From NCBI GenBank assembly GCA_038224615.1, contig JBBRFH010000104.1, forward strand, positions 1 to 11,289: a stretch of DNA of 11,289 bases, in the 5' to 3' direction. The translations under genes and the position numbers were made by a program. Under the pieces are notes generated by a model. It saw only the letters and a program-made list of their open reading frames with translations, was not told where the DNA came from and did not search any database. Below are positions 1 to 7,734 of this stretch, one piece after another; the first letter of the stretch is position 1, and each line of letters begins with the position of its first letter. This DNA comes from JBBRFH01 sp038224615 (GTDB lineage: Bacteria > Planctomycetota > Phycisphaerae > Tepidisphaerales > Tepidisphaeraceae).

Positions 1-27
1 GCCAACGCCCTGAAGCCGACGTTCTAA
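1..27 (+). CDS. C-terminal end of an upstream plus-strand gene (partial)
   Basis: Frame 1 reads eight sense codons (ANALKPTF) and then TAA at 25-27. The only support for a real gene end is context: a strong intrinsic terminator oriented on the plus strand begins 33 bases downstream, as expected after a rightward gene. Nothing about the product can be said from eight residues. The gene would converge on the CPBP protease gene. Confidence 0.45.
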   Translation, partial: ANALKPTF

Positions 28-59
28 ATCGACGTCACTCCAGCGTGCTGACAAGTAAC

Positions 60-102
60 CCGAGGCCCGTTGAGCAAATGCTCAGCGGGCCTCGGTCGTT
101 TT
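60..102 (+). terminator. Rho-independent terminator, plus strand
   Basis: Positions 60-75 pair with 80-95 in a 16-bp stem containing one G-T pair and closed by an AAAT tetraloop. The GC-rich stem is followed at once by TCGTTTT. The T-run lies on the plus-strand side, so it should end the transcript of the gene stopping at 27. It may also help insulate the convergent protease gene. Confidence 0.88.
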
Positions 103-118
103 GCGGCTGGCGCCAAAG

Positions 119-237
119 ACTCGAATGACGAAACCTGAAACCCGAATCAAGCCCGAAATCCGAATGGCGTAAGGCATCCCCGCTTCAGCTTTCGACATTC
201 GGATTTGATTCGGATTTCTGATTTCGTCATTCGGGTT
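119..237. repeat. Intergenic imperfect palindrome, family A, copy 1
   Basis: Both arms are built from short ATTCGGATTT-like words. A 12-base perfect inverted match (CGAATGACGAAA at 122-133, its complement at 222-233) anchors the structure. The similarity extends inward to about 169 and 191 with small gaps, giving a long imperfect hairpin with a short central loop. It is much more AT-rich than its surroundings and lies between two converging gene ends. A 16-base stretch at 208-223 matches 14 of 16 bases of 10583-10598, so I group the two. There is no open frame. Confidence 0.7.
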
Positions 238-244
238 TGCGTCT

Positions 245-1177
245 TCATCCTGCCGAGCTCGTTGCCATCGCGAAGGCGTTGAACAACGCGTGCATCAACG
301 TGACCGCCCACAGGTTTTGCGACCGCTGGTAGACGATTCCCAGCAACAGCGACAGCACGAAGATCGGCGGCATGGTCCACCAGGGGTGAATCAAGGCGAA
401 TAGCGCGCTGGCGACCAGCACGCCGAGCCACGGGCGGTGGGTGGCGCGGACGATGCCGTTCTGGATCAGGCCGCGGAAGATGAGTTCCTCGAACAGCGGT
501 GCCGCCACCACCGCCGCCAGTGCAGCGATCGCGATCACCGCGCCATCGGGCGACTGGTCCATCGATTCCAGCAGCGGGTGCTTGTCGGCGTGATGAAGCC
601 GCAAGCGGTCCCACATCGCCAGCGTGAGTTCGGCCGTCCAGAAGACGATCGGGATCGCAACCATGATGCCGACAAATCCCTGCAGCAGACTCATCAGAAG
701 TCGCTCGCTCGTGTAGCCGGCCTCGCGGGTCATCCGCGCGTAGCGCAGCACGCTGAACGTCGCGATCCACCCGCACGCGCCGGCGAGCAGCATCAGGGTC
801 GCCAGCTCGATCGGCCGCCATGTGAATGTGGTCGGGTCGGTGCCGTTGTTGATGGGCATGCGCGGCGGCGCGATGCCGGCAAAGAGCATCTGCGCCCCCA
901 GCCATGCCGTAAATCCGCAGATGGTCGCGGCGGCGAATACAGGCAAAATCGAGCGCGATTCGGCGTCGCGGGCGTACTTGAGAATCGGCAGCATGCCCGA
1001 AGGCATCGGGCGGACCGCGCCAGCCTCGACCTCAGTCGCCATCGCCATTGTGTCGGCGCTCCGGCGACGCCGCAGTTCGCGCAGCGCTACGCCGACCACC
1101 ACCGACATCGCGATCACGCCCCATGCGACCATCAGCAGGACGAGGCGGGGGTCTGATTCAGCGGCTAAGATTGACAA
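245..1177 (-). CDS. CPBP-family intramembrane metalloprotease (CAAX protease/bacteriocin-processing type)
   Basis: A 310-residue multi-pass membrane protein that carries the CPBP (Abi, Rce1-like) signature in its C-terminal third: EELIFRG at 230-236 (paired glutamates E230/E231 and R235), H264 in an ALIHPWW stretch, and H296 with N300 in HALFNAF. These are the presumed metal and catalytic residues inside the membrane. About seven hydrophobic segments flank them, and the first 60 residues are a variable leader with one span. Its substrate is unknown; bacterial family members are not generally CAAX prenyl-proteases. The start is a TTG at 1177 with GGGAG nine bases upstream (1187-1191 on this strand). 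An ATG at 1132 (residue 16) is an alternative without such a site. The gene stands alone, divergent from trpC. Confidence 0.9.
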   Translation of the reverse strand: MSILAAESDPRLVLLMVAWGVIAMSVVVGVALRELRRRRSADTMAMATEVEAGAVRPMPSGMLPILKYARDAESRSILPVFAAATICGFTAWLGAQMLFAGIAPPRMPINNGTDPTTFTWRPIELATLMLLAGACGWIATFSVLRYARMTREAGYTSERLLMSLLQGFVGIMVAIPIVFWTAELTLAMWDRLRLHHADKHPLLESMDQSPDGAVIAIAALAAVVAAPLFEELIFRGLIQNGIVRATHRPWLGVLVASALFALIHPWWTMPPIFVLSLLLGIVYQRSQNLWAVTLMHALFNAFAMATSSAG

Positions 1178-1198
1178 GCCTGATTGCTCCCATAGAGT
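1171..1198 (+). promoter_or_regulatory. Candidate sigma70-type promoter for trpC
   Basis: A perfect TTGACA (1171-1176), a 16-bp spacer and TAGAGT (1193-1198, four of six consensus bases) lie 27 bases upstream of the trpC ATG. The predicted transcript start near 1205 would leave a leader of about 20 bases, with no room for an attenuator. The -35 box covers the TTG start codon of the divergent protease gene. This is a motif match only; chance occurrence is possible. Confidence 0.45.
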
Positions 1199-1224
1199 CC
1201 TCGATCTTACTCAAAAACGCCGCC

Positions 1225-2037
1225 ATGCAGACGTTCCTCGATAAGATCATCGCCACCAAAAAATTCGAGATAGCCGAGCGGTCTCTCCTGCGCCCGCTCG
1301 ATCAGTTGAAAATGGAGGCTGCTGCCGCGTCACCGGCGCGGAATTTCTTCCAGGCGATCGCCAAAGACCCGCCCAAGGGTCGGCCGGTCAACGTCATCGC
1401 CGAGGTGAAGAAAGCCAGCCCGTCCGCGGGCATCATCCGCGACGATTTTGACCCCGTCGCGATCGCGAAAATCTACGAAGCCAACGGCGCCAACGCCATC
1501 AGCGTCCTGACCGACGAGAAATATTTCCTCGGCCATCTCGATTACCTCACACAGGTGCGACAGGCGGTCAGCATCCCGGTGCTGCGCAAGGATTTCATCA
1601 TCGACCCCTACCAGGTCTACGAAGCCCGTGCCGCCGGCGCCGACGCGATCCTGCTGATCGCCGAGTGCCTCGCGACAAACGTGATGATCGACCTGCAAAT
1701 CCTCGCGACCGAGCTGAAGATGACGGTGCTGATCGAAGTGCATGACCTGGAGAACCTGATCCGCGTGCGCGACAGCGTGGTCGGCTTCCCGCACCGCAGC
1801 TACAGCCTGCTGGGCATCAACAACCGCGACTTGCGGACGTTCAAGACCGACCTCGGCACCACGCTGCGAATGGTCGAACTCGTCGCCGACCCCAGCGTGC
1901 TCATCAGCGAAAGCGGCATCCACACCCGCGCCCACGTCGACAAGCTCGCCGCCGCCGGCGTCCGCGGCGTACTCGTCGGTGAATCGCTCATGCGCAGTGA
2001 CGACATCGGGGCCAAGATGCGCGAGTTGTTCGACTAA
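1225..2037 (+). CDS. trpC: Indole-3-glycerol phosphate synthase
   Basis: A 270-residue cytoplasmic (beta/alpha)8 barrel that closes CdRP to indole-3-glycerol phosphate, the fourth pathway step from chorismate to tryptophan. Family motifs are in order: AEVKKASPS at 59-67 (substrate-binding E60 and K62), LRKDF at 120-124 (catalytic K122), LIEVHD around 169-174 (E171), GINNRDL at 197-203 (N200, R201), ISESGI at 227-232 (E229, S230) and the phosphate-binding VLVGESLM near 249-256. The length is normal for a monofunctional enzyme. The frame stays open upstream to 1048, but that stretch is antisense to the protease gene and has no TrpC similarity, so the ATG at 1225 (MQTFLDKI) is chosen. No clear Shine-Dalgarno precedes it. 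No other trp gene is adjacent. Confidence 0.96.
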   Translation: MQTFLDKIIATKKFEIAERSLLRPLDQLKMEAAAASPARNFFQAIAKDPPKGRPVNVIAEVKKASPSAGIIRDDFDPVAIAKIYEANGANAISVLTDEKYFLGHLDYLTQVRQAVSIPVLRKDFIIDPYQVYEARAAGADAILLIAECLATNVMIDLQILATELKMTVLIEVHDLENLIRVRDSVVGFPHRSYSLLGINNRDLRTFKTDLGTTLRMVELVADPSVLISESGIHTRAHVDKLAAAGVRGVLVGESLMRSDDIGAKMRELFD

Positions 2038-2075
2038 CGCGATTTTCAACCGCGCGTATCGCTCGATGCGCCGAG

Positions 2076-2215
2076 TTGTCATCCTGAGATACTCCGAAGG
2101 ATCTGCTGGCGCCTTCAAGGCCCGATGAAAGCGTCGCTCGGCTTGCCAATGCGGTCCTGCTTCCGCTCGCACCTCGCCGGGGCGAAACGATCCTTCACGT
2201 TGTTCAGGATGACAA
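2076..2215. repeat. Intergenic palindromic repeat, family B, copy 1
   Basis: The left arm, 2076-2103, begins TTGTCATCCTGA and ends GAAGGATC. The right arm, 2189-2215, is its imperfect reverse complement. An 85-base spacer without a convincing gene separates them. The left arm continues into TCTGCTGGC, which matches the same extension (TCTACTGGC) in copy 2 near 4683. The element fills the gap between the converging trpC and M48 peptidase genes and could work as a bidirectional terminator-like hairpin, although no good T-run follows either arm. Confidence 0.7.
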
Positions 2216-2236
2216 ATCTGGCTCGCGTCTCAACAC

Positions 2237-3745
2237 CTACTGCTGCCACATCCGCGACTCCACCGCCCACGCCGCGCTGGCTAGCAATGCGATCAGCAGG
2301 ACGACGCGCAGCACGACCATCCGGCGCTCGAATCGCCGGGAGCGATTCTCGTCCAGCGTCAGTTCCTGCAGGTGTACGATCCGCGAGCGGATGCTGCCGT
2401 GCCGCCAGGCCGTGACGTGGTGGACGAACTGTCCGATCCATCGGCGGATACGCCAGCCGCGCGGGTGAAACGTGCCGGCGTCGAGCGGCATGTTGTTGAT
2501 GCGGGCGACGTGGATCAGCGCCGAGTTGAATACGTCTGCGCCGTGCGTCGGCGACAATGCCGGCAGGTCCGAATCCGGCGCGGGCGCATCGGCGGCGGCG
2601 ACGCTGCGGGCGGCGAAGAGATCGGCCTGCCGCTCGAATTGCCGCGACAGTGCGCCCAGCGCAAAGAAGAACAGCACCAGCCACACGACCATCACCACCG
2701 CGTCCATCGGCAACCACGCGGGTGCTGACGCCGGCCATATCTGCTGCACACCGACGCCGAGCAGTTCGACAAGAATCAGCGCGGTGATCGTGAAGACCGC
2801 GAACCACGTGAGGTGATGGTGTTTCACATGCCCGGCTTCGTGCGCGAAGACGGCCTCGATCTGCCGCTCGCTCATCGTCTCCAGGATCAGGTCGCTGAGC
2901 AGCACGTACCGCACCTGCGGCACCAGCCCCATGACGGCGGCGTTACCGATGGCGTGATGCGTGTGCCAGAGCAGGATGTCGCGATAGCGCAATCGCAATC
3001 GCCGGCACATCAGCTCCAGCCGATCGCGCAACGGCGAAGCAGGGAGCGACTCGGTCGGGAAGATTCGCCGCAGCAATTCGGGCGCAAACAGCACGACCAG
3101 CCCGATCGGCAACAGCGCCGTCACCCAACCGGCCGTGGCATCGCTGACAAGGTGTGTGCGGGCGAGCGAGAAGTGCGTCGCGTCCCGCAACAGCATGACG
3201 GCCGCGAACGGGACCAGCGTCACCAGCACGTTCGTGCGGACGGCGTTGGAAAGGTACGCGCCCAGGCTCGGGATCGCATGAAACGGCTGCTCGGTGTCGA
3301 ACGCAAAGAGCACGTTCTGCTCGCGGACGGCGCGGTCGAGCGGGTACTGCGCCCACGACAGGCCGACCCACGCGATCACCACGGGCAGGATCGACAGGAT
3401 CGCCGGCAGCGTCTCGACTTGGTAGACAAGCGGGCCGCACATCGCGAACACGACATCGCCCCACCCGAACAGGAACAGCGCCGCGGCGTTTACCGCAAGC
3501 AGCAGCCAACGCAGGACGAACAGCGTCAGGTGATAGCGCGACAAAGCCGCGTTGTGCCCCGCCGTCGTCTGCTCCATCGCGCGACGGGCGCGACGGCGTG
3601 CGAAGAGGACGATCGCGACGAGCGAGAGGAAGAAGATCGCCAGGCCCCACGCCGGTTCAACGACGCCGAGCGCCCGCATTTCCGGCGGACCGCCGAGCCA
3701 CGTGGCCCACAGGATCAGGGGGATGAGCAGTTGTAGTCGCGCCAC
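2237..3745 (-). CDS. M48-family integral membrane zinc metallopeptidase
   Basis: A 502-residue protein with the M48 (HtpX/Ste24-like) core: HEAGH at 302-306 (zinc ligands H302 and H306, catalytic E303) and ERQAD at 371-375 (third ligand E371). The family's NAA-MGL...VLLSDLIL segment (268-288) precedes the active site. At least four hydrophobic spans precede the catalytic region (roughly 5-18, 33-49, 70-94, 110-130, then 170-220), two flank it after HEAGH (315-335, 346-365), and one lies near the C terminus (478-495). An Ala/Asp/Pro-rich loop of about 20 residues follows the third ligand. It probably acts in membrane-protein quality control or processing; the substrate is not predictable. The start is GTG at 3745, preceded by GTAGGAG about 12 bases away, which overlaps the stop codon of the upstream gene (15-bp gap). 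The two genes are very likely cotranscribed. Confidence 0.92.
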   Translation of the reverse strand: MARLQLLIPLILWATWLGGPPEMRALGVVEPAWGLAIFFLSLVAIVLFARRRARRAMEQTTAGHNAALSRYHLTLFVLRWLLLAVNAAALFLFGWGDVVFAMCGPLVYQVETLPAILSILPVVIAWVGLSWAQYPLDRAVREQNVLFAFDTEQPFHAIPSLGAYLSNAVRTNVLVTLVPFAAVMLLRDATHFSLARTHLVSDATAGWVTALLPIGLVVLFAPELLRRIFPTESLPASPLRDRLELMCRRLRLRYRDILLWHTHHAIGNAAVMGLVPQVRYVLLSDLILETMSERQIEAVFAHEAGHVKHHHLTWFAVFTITALILVELLGVGVQQIWPASAPAWLPMDAVVMVVWLVLFFFALGALSRQFERQADLFAARSVAAADAPAPDSDLPALSPTHGADVFNSALIHVARINNMPLDAGTFHPRGWRIRRWIGQFVHHVTAWRHGSIRSRIVHLQELTLDENRSRRFERRMVVLRVVLLIALLASAAWAVESRMWQQ

Positions 3746-3760
3746 GCGGGGATGAGGCTC

Positions 3761-4642
3761 CTACAGAAATCCCTGTTTTTGAAAACTGATCACGGACTCG
3801 ATCACCTGCAGGATTACAGGCGCAAGGGGAACCAACACCGCGATGACCGCGACTAACATCGGCGCATACCAGCGCCGCGAATCGGCCAGCAGCGCGGCCC
3901 ATGCTGCCAGCGGCGCGACGAAGATCAGCAGCCCGTTTTGCAGCGGAACGGATGAATACCACGGATCGAGATTCACAGTGGTCACAGCGGTCAACATCAG
4001 CCCGATCGCGAGCCACACGCTGGCGCCGAAGCGTAGATGCGGCATCACAATGCAAAGTGCCGCGACGGTGCCGGCGCAGGTCGCGGCGATCCCGGCAACA
4101 TGCGCGTGCGCCTGGCTGCTCTTAAGCCCGATGTGCGCCGCAGCGACCACGGCGATCACCGCGAACGCGCAAGCAGCGGTCCGGGCGCTGTTGGTGCAGC
4201 GGGTGAGCAGATCGCCGGTCACCATCATCACCATCGAGGCGATCGAACTGATCGCGATCCACTGCACCGCGTCCGCCGTCGCCCATGGACGGGAAGTGCG
4301 GTGGATGAAGACCCGCGCAAGCAGGTAATACGCGATCACGCTGACGACCATGCCGACGATCCAGACAATCAGCCGGTTCTTCACCACGATTTCGACGACG
4401 CCGACGGCGCCCACACCCGCCGCGACCCAGAACAGCCAGTGCCAGCCGTTGCGCGGGGGAAGGAGCGTGAGCCCGTCCACCAGGCACGGCATCCCGACCA
4501 TGAACGCCAAAGCGATCGCCACCGCCGGCAACGCGCCCCACCGCTCGTAGCCGTCGCGCCACGAACGGCTGATGAGCGCCCCCAGCACCACGCAGAGCGC
4601 GGGAATCAGGCCGGCACAGAAGATGGTCTTCGGATCACCCAT
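3761..4642 (-). CDS. Multi-pass membrane protein of unknown function
   Basis: I do not recognise a family. The 293 residues are almost wholly hydrophobic. About ten membrane segments can be drawn (near 8-27, 38-60, 68-88, 90-110, 126-147, 155-174, 181-200, 207-225, 238-256 and 263-285) with short polar loops. No catalytic motif, cysteine cluster or cofactor site stands out; a few histidines lie in predicted loops or at loop ends (68, 113, 171, 179, 181, 202). The ATG at 4642 is taken as the start; it lies 17 bases from a palindromic repeat, so any promoter of its own would have to overlap that repeat. The M48 peptidase gene starts 15 bp after its stop, so it may be a partner or accessory of that peptidase. 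That role is inferred from position only. Confidence 0.72.
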   Translation of the reverse strand: MGDPKTIFCAGLIPALCVVLGALISRSWRDGYERWGALPAVAIALAFMVGMPCLVDGLTLLPPRNGWHWLFWVAAGVGAVGVVEIVVKNRLIVWIVGMVVSVIAYYLLARVFIHRTSRPWATADAVQWIAISSIASMVMMVTGDLLTRCTNSARTAACAFAVIAVVAAAHIGLKSSQAHAHVAGIAATCAGTVAALCIVMPHLRFGASVWLAIGLMLTAVTTVNLDPWYSSVPLQNGLLIFVAPLAAWAALLADSRRWYAPMLVAVIAVLVPLAPVILQVIESVISFQKQGFL

Positions 4643-4659
4643 TCAAAACCGTTCTGCAC

Positions 4660-4744
4660 TGTCATCCTGAACGAAGTGAAGTATCTACTGGCCACGTCAG
4701 GGCCCTTACGGTGCCAGTAGATCCTTCGCTGCGCTGAGGATGAC
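4660..4744. repeat. Intergenic palindromic repeat, family B, copy 2
   Basis: The arms at 4660-4693 and 4712-4744 are imperfect inverted copies of one another: TGTCATCCTGAACGAAGTG... against CGTCATCCTCAGCGCAGCG... when the right arm is reverse-complemented, sharing ATCTACTGGC at the loop side. The loop is about 18 bases. On the minus strand a GGTTTTG run follows the hairpin by about ten bases, so it could end or weaken ribBA transcripts just before the next start codon at 4642. The sequence is related to copy 1 at 2076-2215. Confidence 0.78.
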
Positions 4745-4776
4745 GTAGTCTTCTCACGTTCGTTCGGTGCCGCGTC

Positions 4777-6006
4777 CTACAGCGTATGCCCCATGCGCGT
4801 CTTTTTCGTATCAAGGTACGCGCGGTTGTGTTCGCCGGGCTCGATGCTGATCGGCACCTGCTCGGTGATCGACAGGCCGAAGCCGTCGAGGCCGTAGATT
4901 TTTTTGGGGTTGTTGGTCATCAGGCGGATCTTGCGGATGCCAAGATCGCGCAAAATCTGGCTGCCGATGCCGTAGTCGCGCTTATCGGCGGGGAAGCCGA
5001 GGCGCAGGTTGGCGTCGATCGTGTCCAGCCCCTGCTCCTGCAGCTTGTACGCATGGAGCTTGCTGACCAGCCCGATGCCGCGGCCTTCCTGCCTGAGATA
5101 GATCAGCGCGCCGCGGCCGGCTTTTTCGATCATCTGCATGGCGACAGCGAGCTGGTCGCCGCAGTCGCAACGGCCGCTTCCGAAGACGTCGCCAGTGAGG
5201 CATTCGCTGTGAACGCGCACCAGGATCGGCTCGTCGGTCTGGATCGGAAGTCCCTCGGCGTCGAGCCGGCCGATGTCACCCTTGACCAGGGCCAGGTTCG
5301 GCTGCTCGTCGACAGGGCTGCTGTAGGCGTGCAGGGTGAAGTCGCCCCAGCGCGTGGGGAGCTGCACCGATTCGATGCGCTTGACGAACTGCTCGCGGCG
5401 CAGGCGGTAGCTGATCAGGTCGGCGATGGTGATCATCTTCAGGCCGTGCGCCAGACAGAACGTCTCCAGTTCCGGGCGGCGGGCCATTTCCCCGTCGTCG
5501 CGCATGATCTCGATGCCCGCCGCCACCGGACGCAGCCCGGCGAGCCAGCAGAGATCGGTCATGCCCTCGGTGTGCCCGGCGCGGACCAGCACCCCGCCGT
5601 CCCGCGCGCGAATCGGCTGGACGTGGCCGGGGCGGTCGAAGTCTTCAGCGAGGGCGTCGGGGTGGGCCAGGCGGTTGATCGTGCGGGCGCGGTCAAAGGC
5701 GCTCACGCCCGTGGTGACGCCGAACTCGGACGAGCCATCGACACTGACCGTGTACGCCGTGCCGCGCTGCGCCGTGTTGATCGTGTTCTGCCAGTGCAGG
5801 TCAAGTTTTTTGCACGAAGGTCCGTCGACGGCGACGAACAGCATGCCACGCGCCTCCTTGAGCATGAAGTTGACCGACTCGGCGGTCACCTTTTCGGCGG
5901 GGATGACGAGGTCGCCTTCGTTCTCACGGTCTTCGTCATCGACCAGCACGATCATCCGGCCGGCCTTGAGCTCTTCGAGTGCTTCTGGAATGGTCGCAAA
6001 CGCCAT
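4777..6006 (-). CDS. ribBA: Bifunctional 3,4-dihydroxy-2-butanone-4-phosphate synthase / GTP cyclohydrolase II
   Basis: A cytoplasmic 409-residue enzyme that feeds both branches of riboflavin synthesis. The RibB half (about 1-203) forms dihydroxybutanone phosphate from ribulose 5-phosphate. It shows the acidic loop DDEDRENEGD at 23-32, TAYTVSVDG and TTG..AFDRARTI (83-110), RPGHVQPIRA at 125-134, RAGHTEG at 142-148 and EIMRDDGEMAR from E166. The RibA half (about 207-409) opens GTP. It has zinc cysteines C269, C280 and C282 in SECLTGDVFGSGRCDCG, the catalytic RQEGRGIGL at 305-313, and RLMTNNPKK near 361-369. Length and domain order are normal, and neither half lacks a key motif. The ATG at 6006 lies 27 bp after the glycosyltransferase stop, which leaves no room for an FMN riboswitch, so it is probably read from the upstream transcript or an internal promoter. 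Confidence 0.97.
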   Translation of the reverse strand: MAFATIPEALEELKAGRMIVLVDDEDRENEGDLVIPAEKVTAESVNFMLKEARGMLFVAVDGPSCKKLDLHWQNTINTAQRGTAYTVSVDGSSEFGVTTGVSAFDRARTINRLAHPDALAEDFDRPGHVQPIRARDGGVLVRAGHTEGMTDLCWLAGLRPVAAGIEIMRDDGEMARRPELETFCLAHGLKMITIADLISYRLRREQFVKRIESVQLPTRWGDFTLHAYSSPVDEQPNLALVKGDIGRLDAEGLPIQTDEPILVRVHSECLTGDVFGSGRCDCGDQLAVAMQMIEKAGRGALIYLRQEGRGIGLVSKLHAYKLQEQGLDTIDANLRLGFPADKRDYGIGSQILRDLGIRKIRLMTNNPKKIYGLDGFGLSITEQVPISIEPGEHNRAYLDTKKTRMGHTL

Positions 6007-6033
6007 AGTCGAACCATTGTAGGGCGAACGGGC

Positions 6034-7734
6034 TCACTCGTCGCGGTAGACCGTCCCCGGGACGTGGTAAGGGTTTTCCGTCTGCGTCCACGAGCCGATC
6101 TGTTTCTGCAACTCGATCAGCCGCCGGATGGGTGTATCCGATCGCGGGAAGTAGTACAGACCGAGCGGCGCGAGCGTGCGCTTCTCGATGTCGTCGAAGC
6201 CGATCGGCAGCGGTTCGGATTCGAGCAGTGGCTTTAGATCCAACTGCCGCGGCATGATGACGTATTCATCACCCAGGAAATCGGTCGCCGTCAGATACGA
6301 GCCTTGATGCAAGCCCAGCAGCGTCGGAAGCGGGTGCTTGCCACGAACCAGCACGAGCAGCCGATCGCCGGGCTTGAGCCTCGTGCGAACATCCCTCACG
6401 AACGCGGCCGCATGATCGGTGAAATGGTGAACCGACTCGTGGAACTTGGTCAGATGCCAGTACGCCAGCAGCATCGCCATTGCGACTGGCGCGACGATCG
6501 GCAGCCATATAGAAACGCGGAGGCGTCGCATCAAATCGACGAGGAAAACTGCCACCAGCAGCGACGCCGGCGCGTAGGCCGGCAGGATGTAGTCGATCCG
6601 CTTGCCGGCCGGCAATGACAGGCAGGCGAGGACGATGATTAGCCACGCGATCGCCGCGCTCGGCATCGGCGCTGCGAAACGGAATGCCAGCCGCGTTCGC
6701 AGCAGCCGCATCCCGATGAAATACGCCACCGCCAGCAGCGCCAGCCCGCCCCATGGGAATGCCTTCGTGACGAACCACATCACCGCGAAGTAGGCAGGCT
6801 TGGAGAATCCCTCGGGGCTTTCTTCGGTCAGCCGTGCGCCGATCTCTGCGCCAAGCATCACGTGTCTCACGTGATCGGGATCCACACGATACGCCGCGTA
6901 GAGCCACCCGCCGACGCACAGGACGATGAGAGGGATGCCGACTTCCCAGTGCAGGCTAAAGAGTCGCGCAATCCGGTCCGTGCCCCGCCGGGGGAGGCCA
7001 GGCGGGGGTCGCAGTGTTGAGTTGCCCTGTTGGTCGCGCGTCGTTCCACGCCGCAATCCCCACCCATCGTCCTCTGAAAGGGGAGAAGCGAAGACCGCAA
7101 ACGCCGCTGCGAACACAATCGCCATCACCGCGGCCGGCCCTTTGGTCAGGATGGCGGCGACAATGAAACACCAGAACAGCACGGCCGGAACGAGCGATCG
7201 TCGAAATGTCGTCCGTTCGATCGCCACCCACGCGCACAGCCACGCCGTCGTCAGCAGGCCGCACTGGAGCATGTCGGGACGCGCGAGGTACGACAGTCGA
7301 ATCACGCTGCCGTGGCGGACGTCGGAACCGCAGGTGAAAAAGATCGCCACCGCCAGCACCGCGGCGACCGTTGCGAGCGATTTGTCTTCGCGACGCAACG
7401 CGCGGCGCGTCGCGATGGCGACGCAGACGGCCGTCAGCGCGGTGCCGAGGATTGAAGGCAGTTTCAGCGTCCACTCGCTCCACGACCCGCTCACCCATAT
7501 CGCCGCGGCGCCAATCCAGTTGTACATCGGCGGCTTGGTGGCCGGCTGGTAGATCACGTCGCGCGGCAGCGCGAATCGGTGATGCAGCACGACGTCGGCG
7601 GTGTAGGCGATCGTCTTGGGCTGGTCCTTTTCGTAAAGGTCCCCCGGCCCGAACCAGCGCGCCGCAGTGATCGTCGCGACAACGATCGCGCAGCCGAGAA
7701 TCGAGAGAACAATGTCGCGCCGCGTGGTGATCAT
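6034..7734 (-). CDS. ArnT/PMT-like (GT-C fold) lipid-linked sugar glycosyltransferase
   Basis: A 566-residue integral membrane protein of the ArnT/PMT (GT39/GT83-like) type, which moves a sugar from a polyprenyl-phosphate donor on the outer face of the inner membrane. After a first span (8-26) the first large loop carries YEKDQPK at 34-40, where the acidic residue is the presumed catalytic base, and KPPMYNWIGA at 67-76, the family's KPP motif. RPDMLQ (152-157) and ILTKGPAAV (195-203) are further family landmarks. PAGKRIDYILPAYAP (375-389) resembles the conserved P..RY/K region. A roughly 120-residue soluble tail ends the protein. Residues about 217-257 form a low-complexity loop encoded by a dispersed repeat. 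The ATG overlaps the previous stop (ATGA), so translation is probably coupled. The acceptor and sugar are unknown. Confidence 0.85.
   Translation of the reverse strand: MITTRRDIVLSILGCAIVVATITAARWFGPGDLYEKDQPKTIAYTADVVLHHRFALPRDVIYQPATKPPMYNWIGAAAIWVSGSWSEWTLKLPSILGTALTAVCVAIATRRALRREDKSLATVAAVLAVAIFFTCGSDVRHGSVIRLSYLARPDMLQCGLLTTAWLCAWVAIERTTFRRSLVPAVLFWCFIVAAILTKGPAAVMAIVFAAAFAVFASPLSEDDGWGLRRGTTRDQQGNSTLRPPPGLPRRGTDRIARLFSLHWEVGIPLIVLCVGGWLYAAYRVDPDHVRHVMLGAEIGARLTEESPEGFSKPAYFAVMWFVTKAFPWGGLALLAVAYFIGMRLLRTRLAFRFAAPMPSAAIAWLIIVLACLSLPAGKRIDYILPAYAPASLLVAVFLVDLMRRLRVSIWLPIVAPVAMAMLLAYWHLTKFHESVHHFTDHAAAFVRDVRTRLKPGDRLLVLVRGKHPLPTLLGLHQGSYLTATDFLGDEYVIMPRQLDLKPLLESEPLPIGFDDIEKRTLAPLGLYYFPRSDTPIRRLIELQKQIGSWTQTENPYHVPGTVYRDE
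6972..7087. repeat. Dispersed repeat inserted in-frame in the ArnT-like gene (family C, copy 1)
   Basis: Two GC-rich segments that can fold (6983-7010 and about 7052-7087) flank a less structured middle. The first contains CCCCGCC/GGCGGGG arms (6983-6989 with 7001-7007). Bases 6994-7012 match 8323-8341 in the neighbouring gene at 16 of 19 positions, and the far ends of both elements also resemble each other. The element encodes an arginine/proline/glycine-rich loop between two membrane spans and does not break the frame. Confidence 0.55.

Noticed and set aside
60..240. CRISPR array or attachment site in the AT-rich left region
   Set aside because: The repeats are inverted, irregular and lack constant spacers, and there is no integrase or cas gene; a terminator plus a palindromic repeat explain it.
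245..1177. Phage-abortive-infection (Abi) defence gene reading of the CPBP protease
   Set aside because: CPBP proteins share a fold with some Abi proteins, but no partner or defence context is present, so a defence role is not supported.
1048..1224. Upstream start for trpC
   Set aside because: The extra 59 codons are antisense to the protease gene and Arg/Pro-rich, and TrpC proteins begin near the ATG at 1225.
6007..6033. FMN riboswitch before ribBA
   Set aside because: Only 27 bases separate ribBA from the preceding gene, too few for the element, and no conserved riboswitch core is seen.
4786..6237. Long plus-strand open frame of 483 codons
   Set aside because: It is the antisense shadow of ribBA, with biased His/Asp/Val-rich composition and no domain; ribBA motifs on the minus strand are unambiguous.
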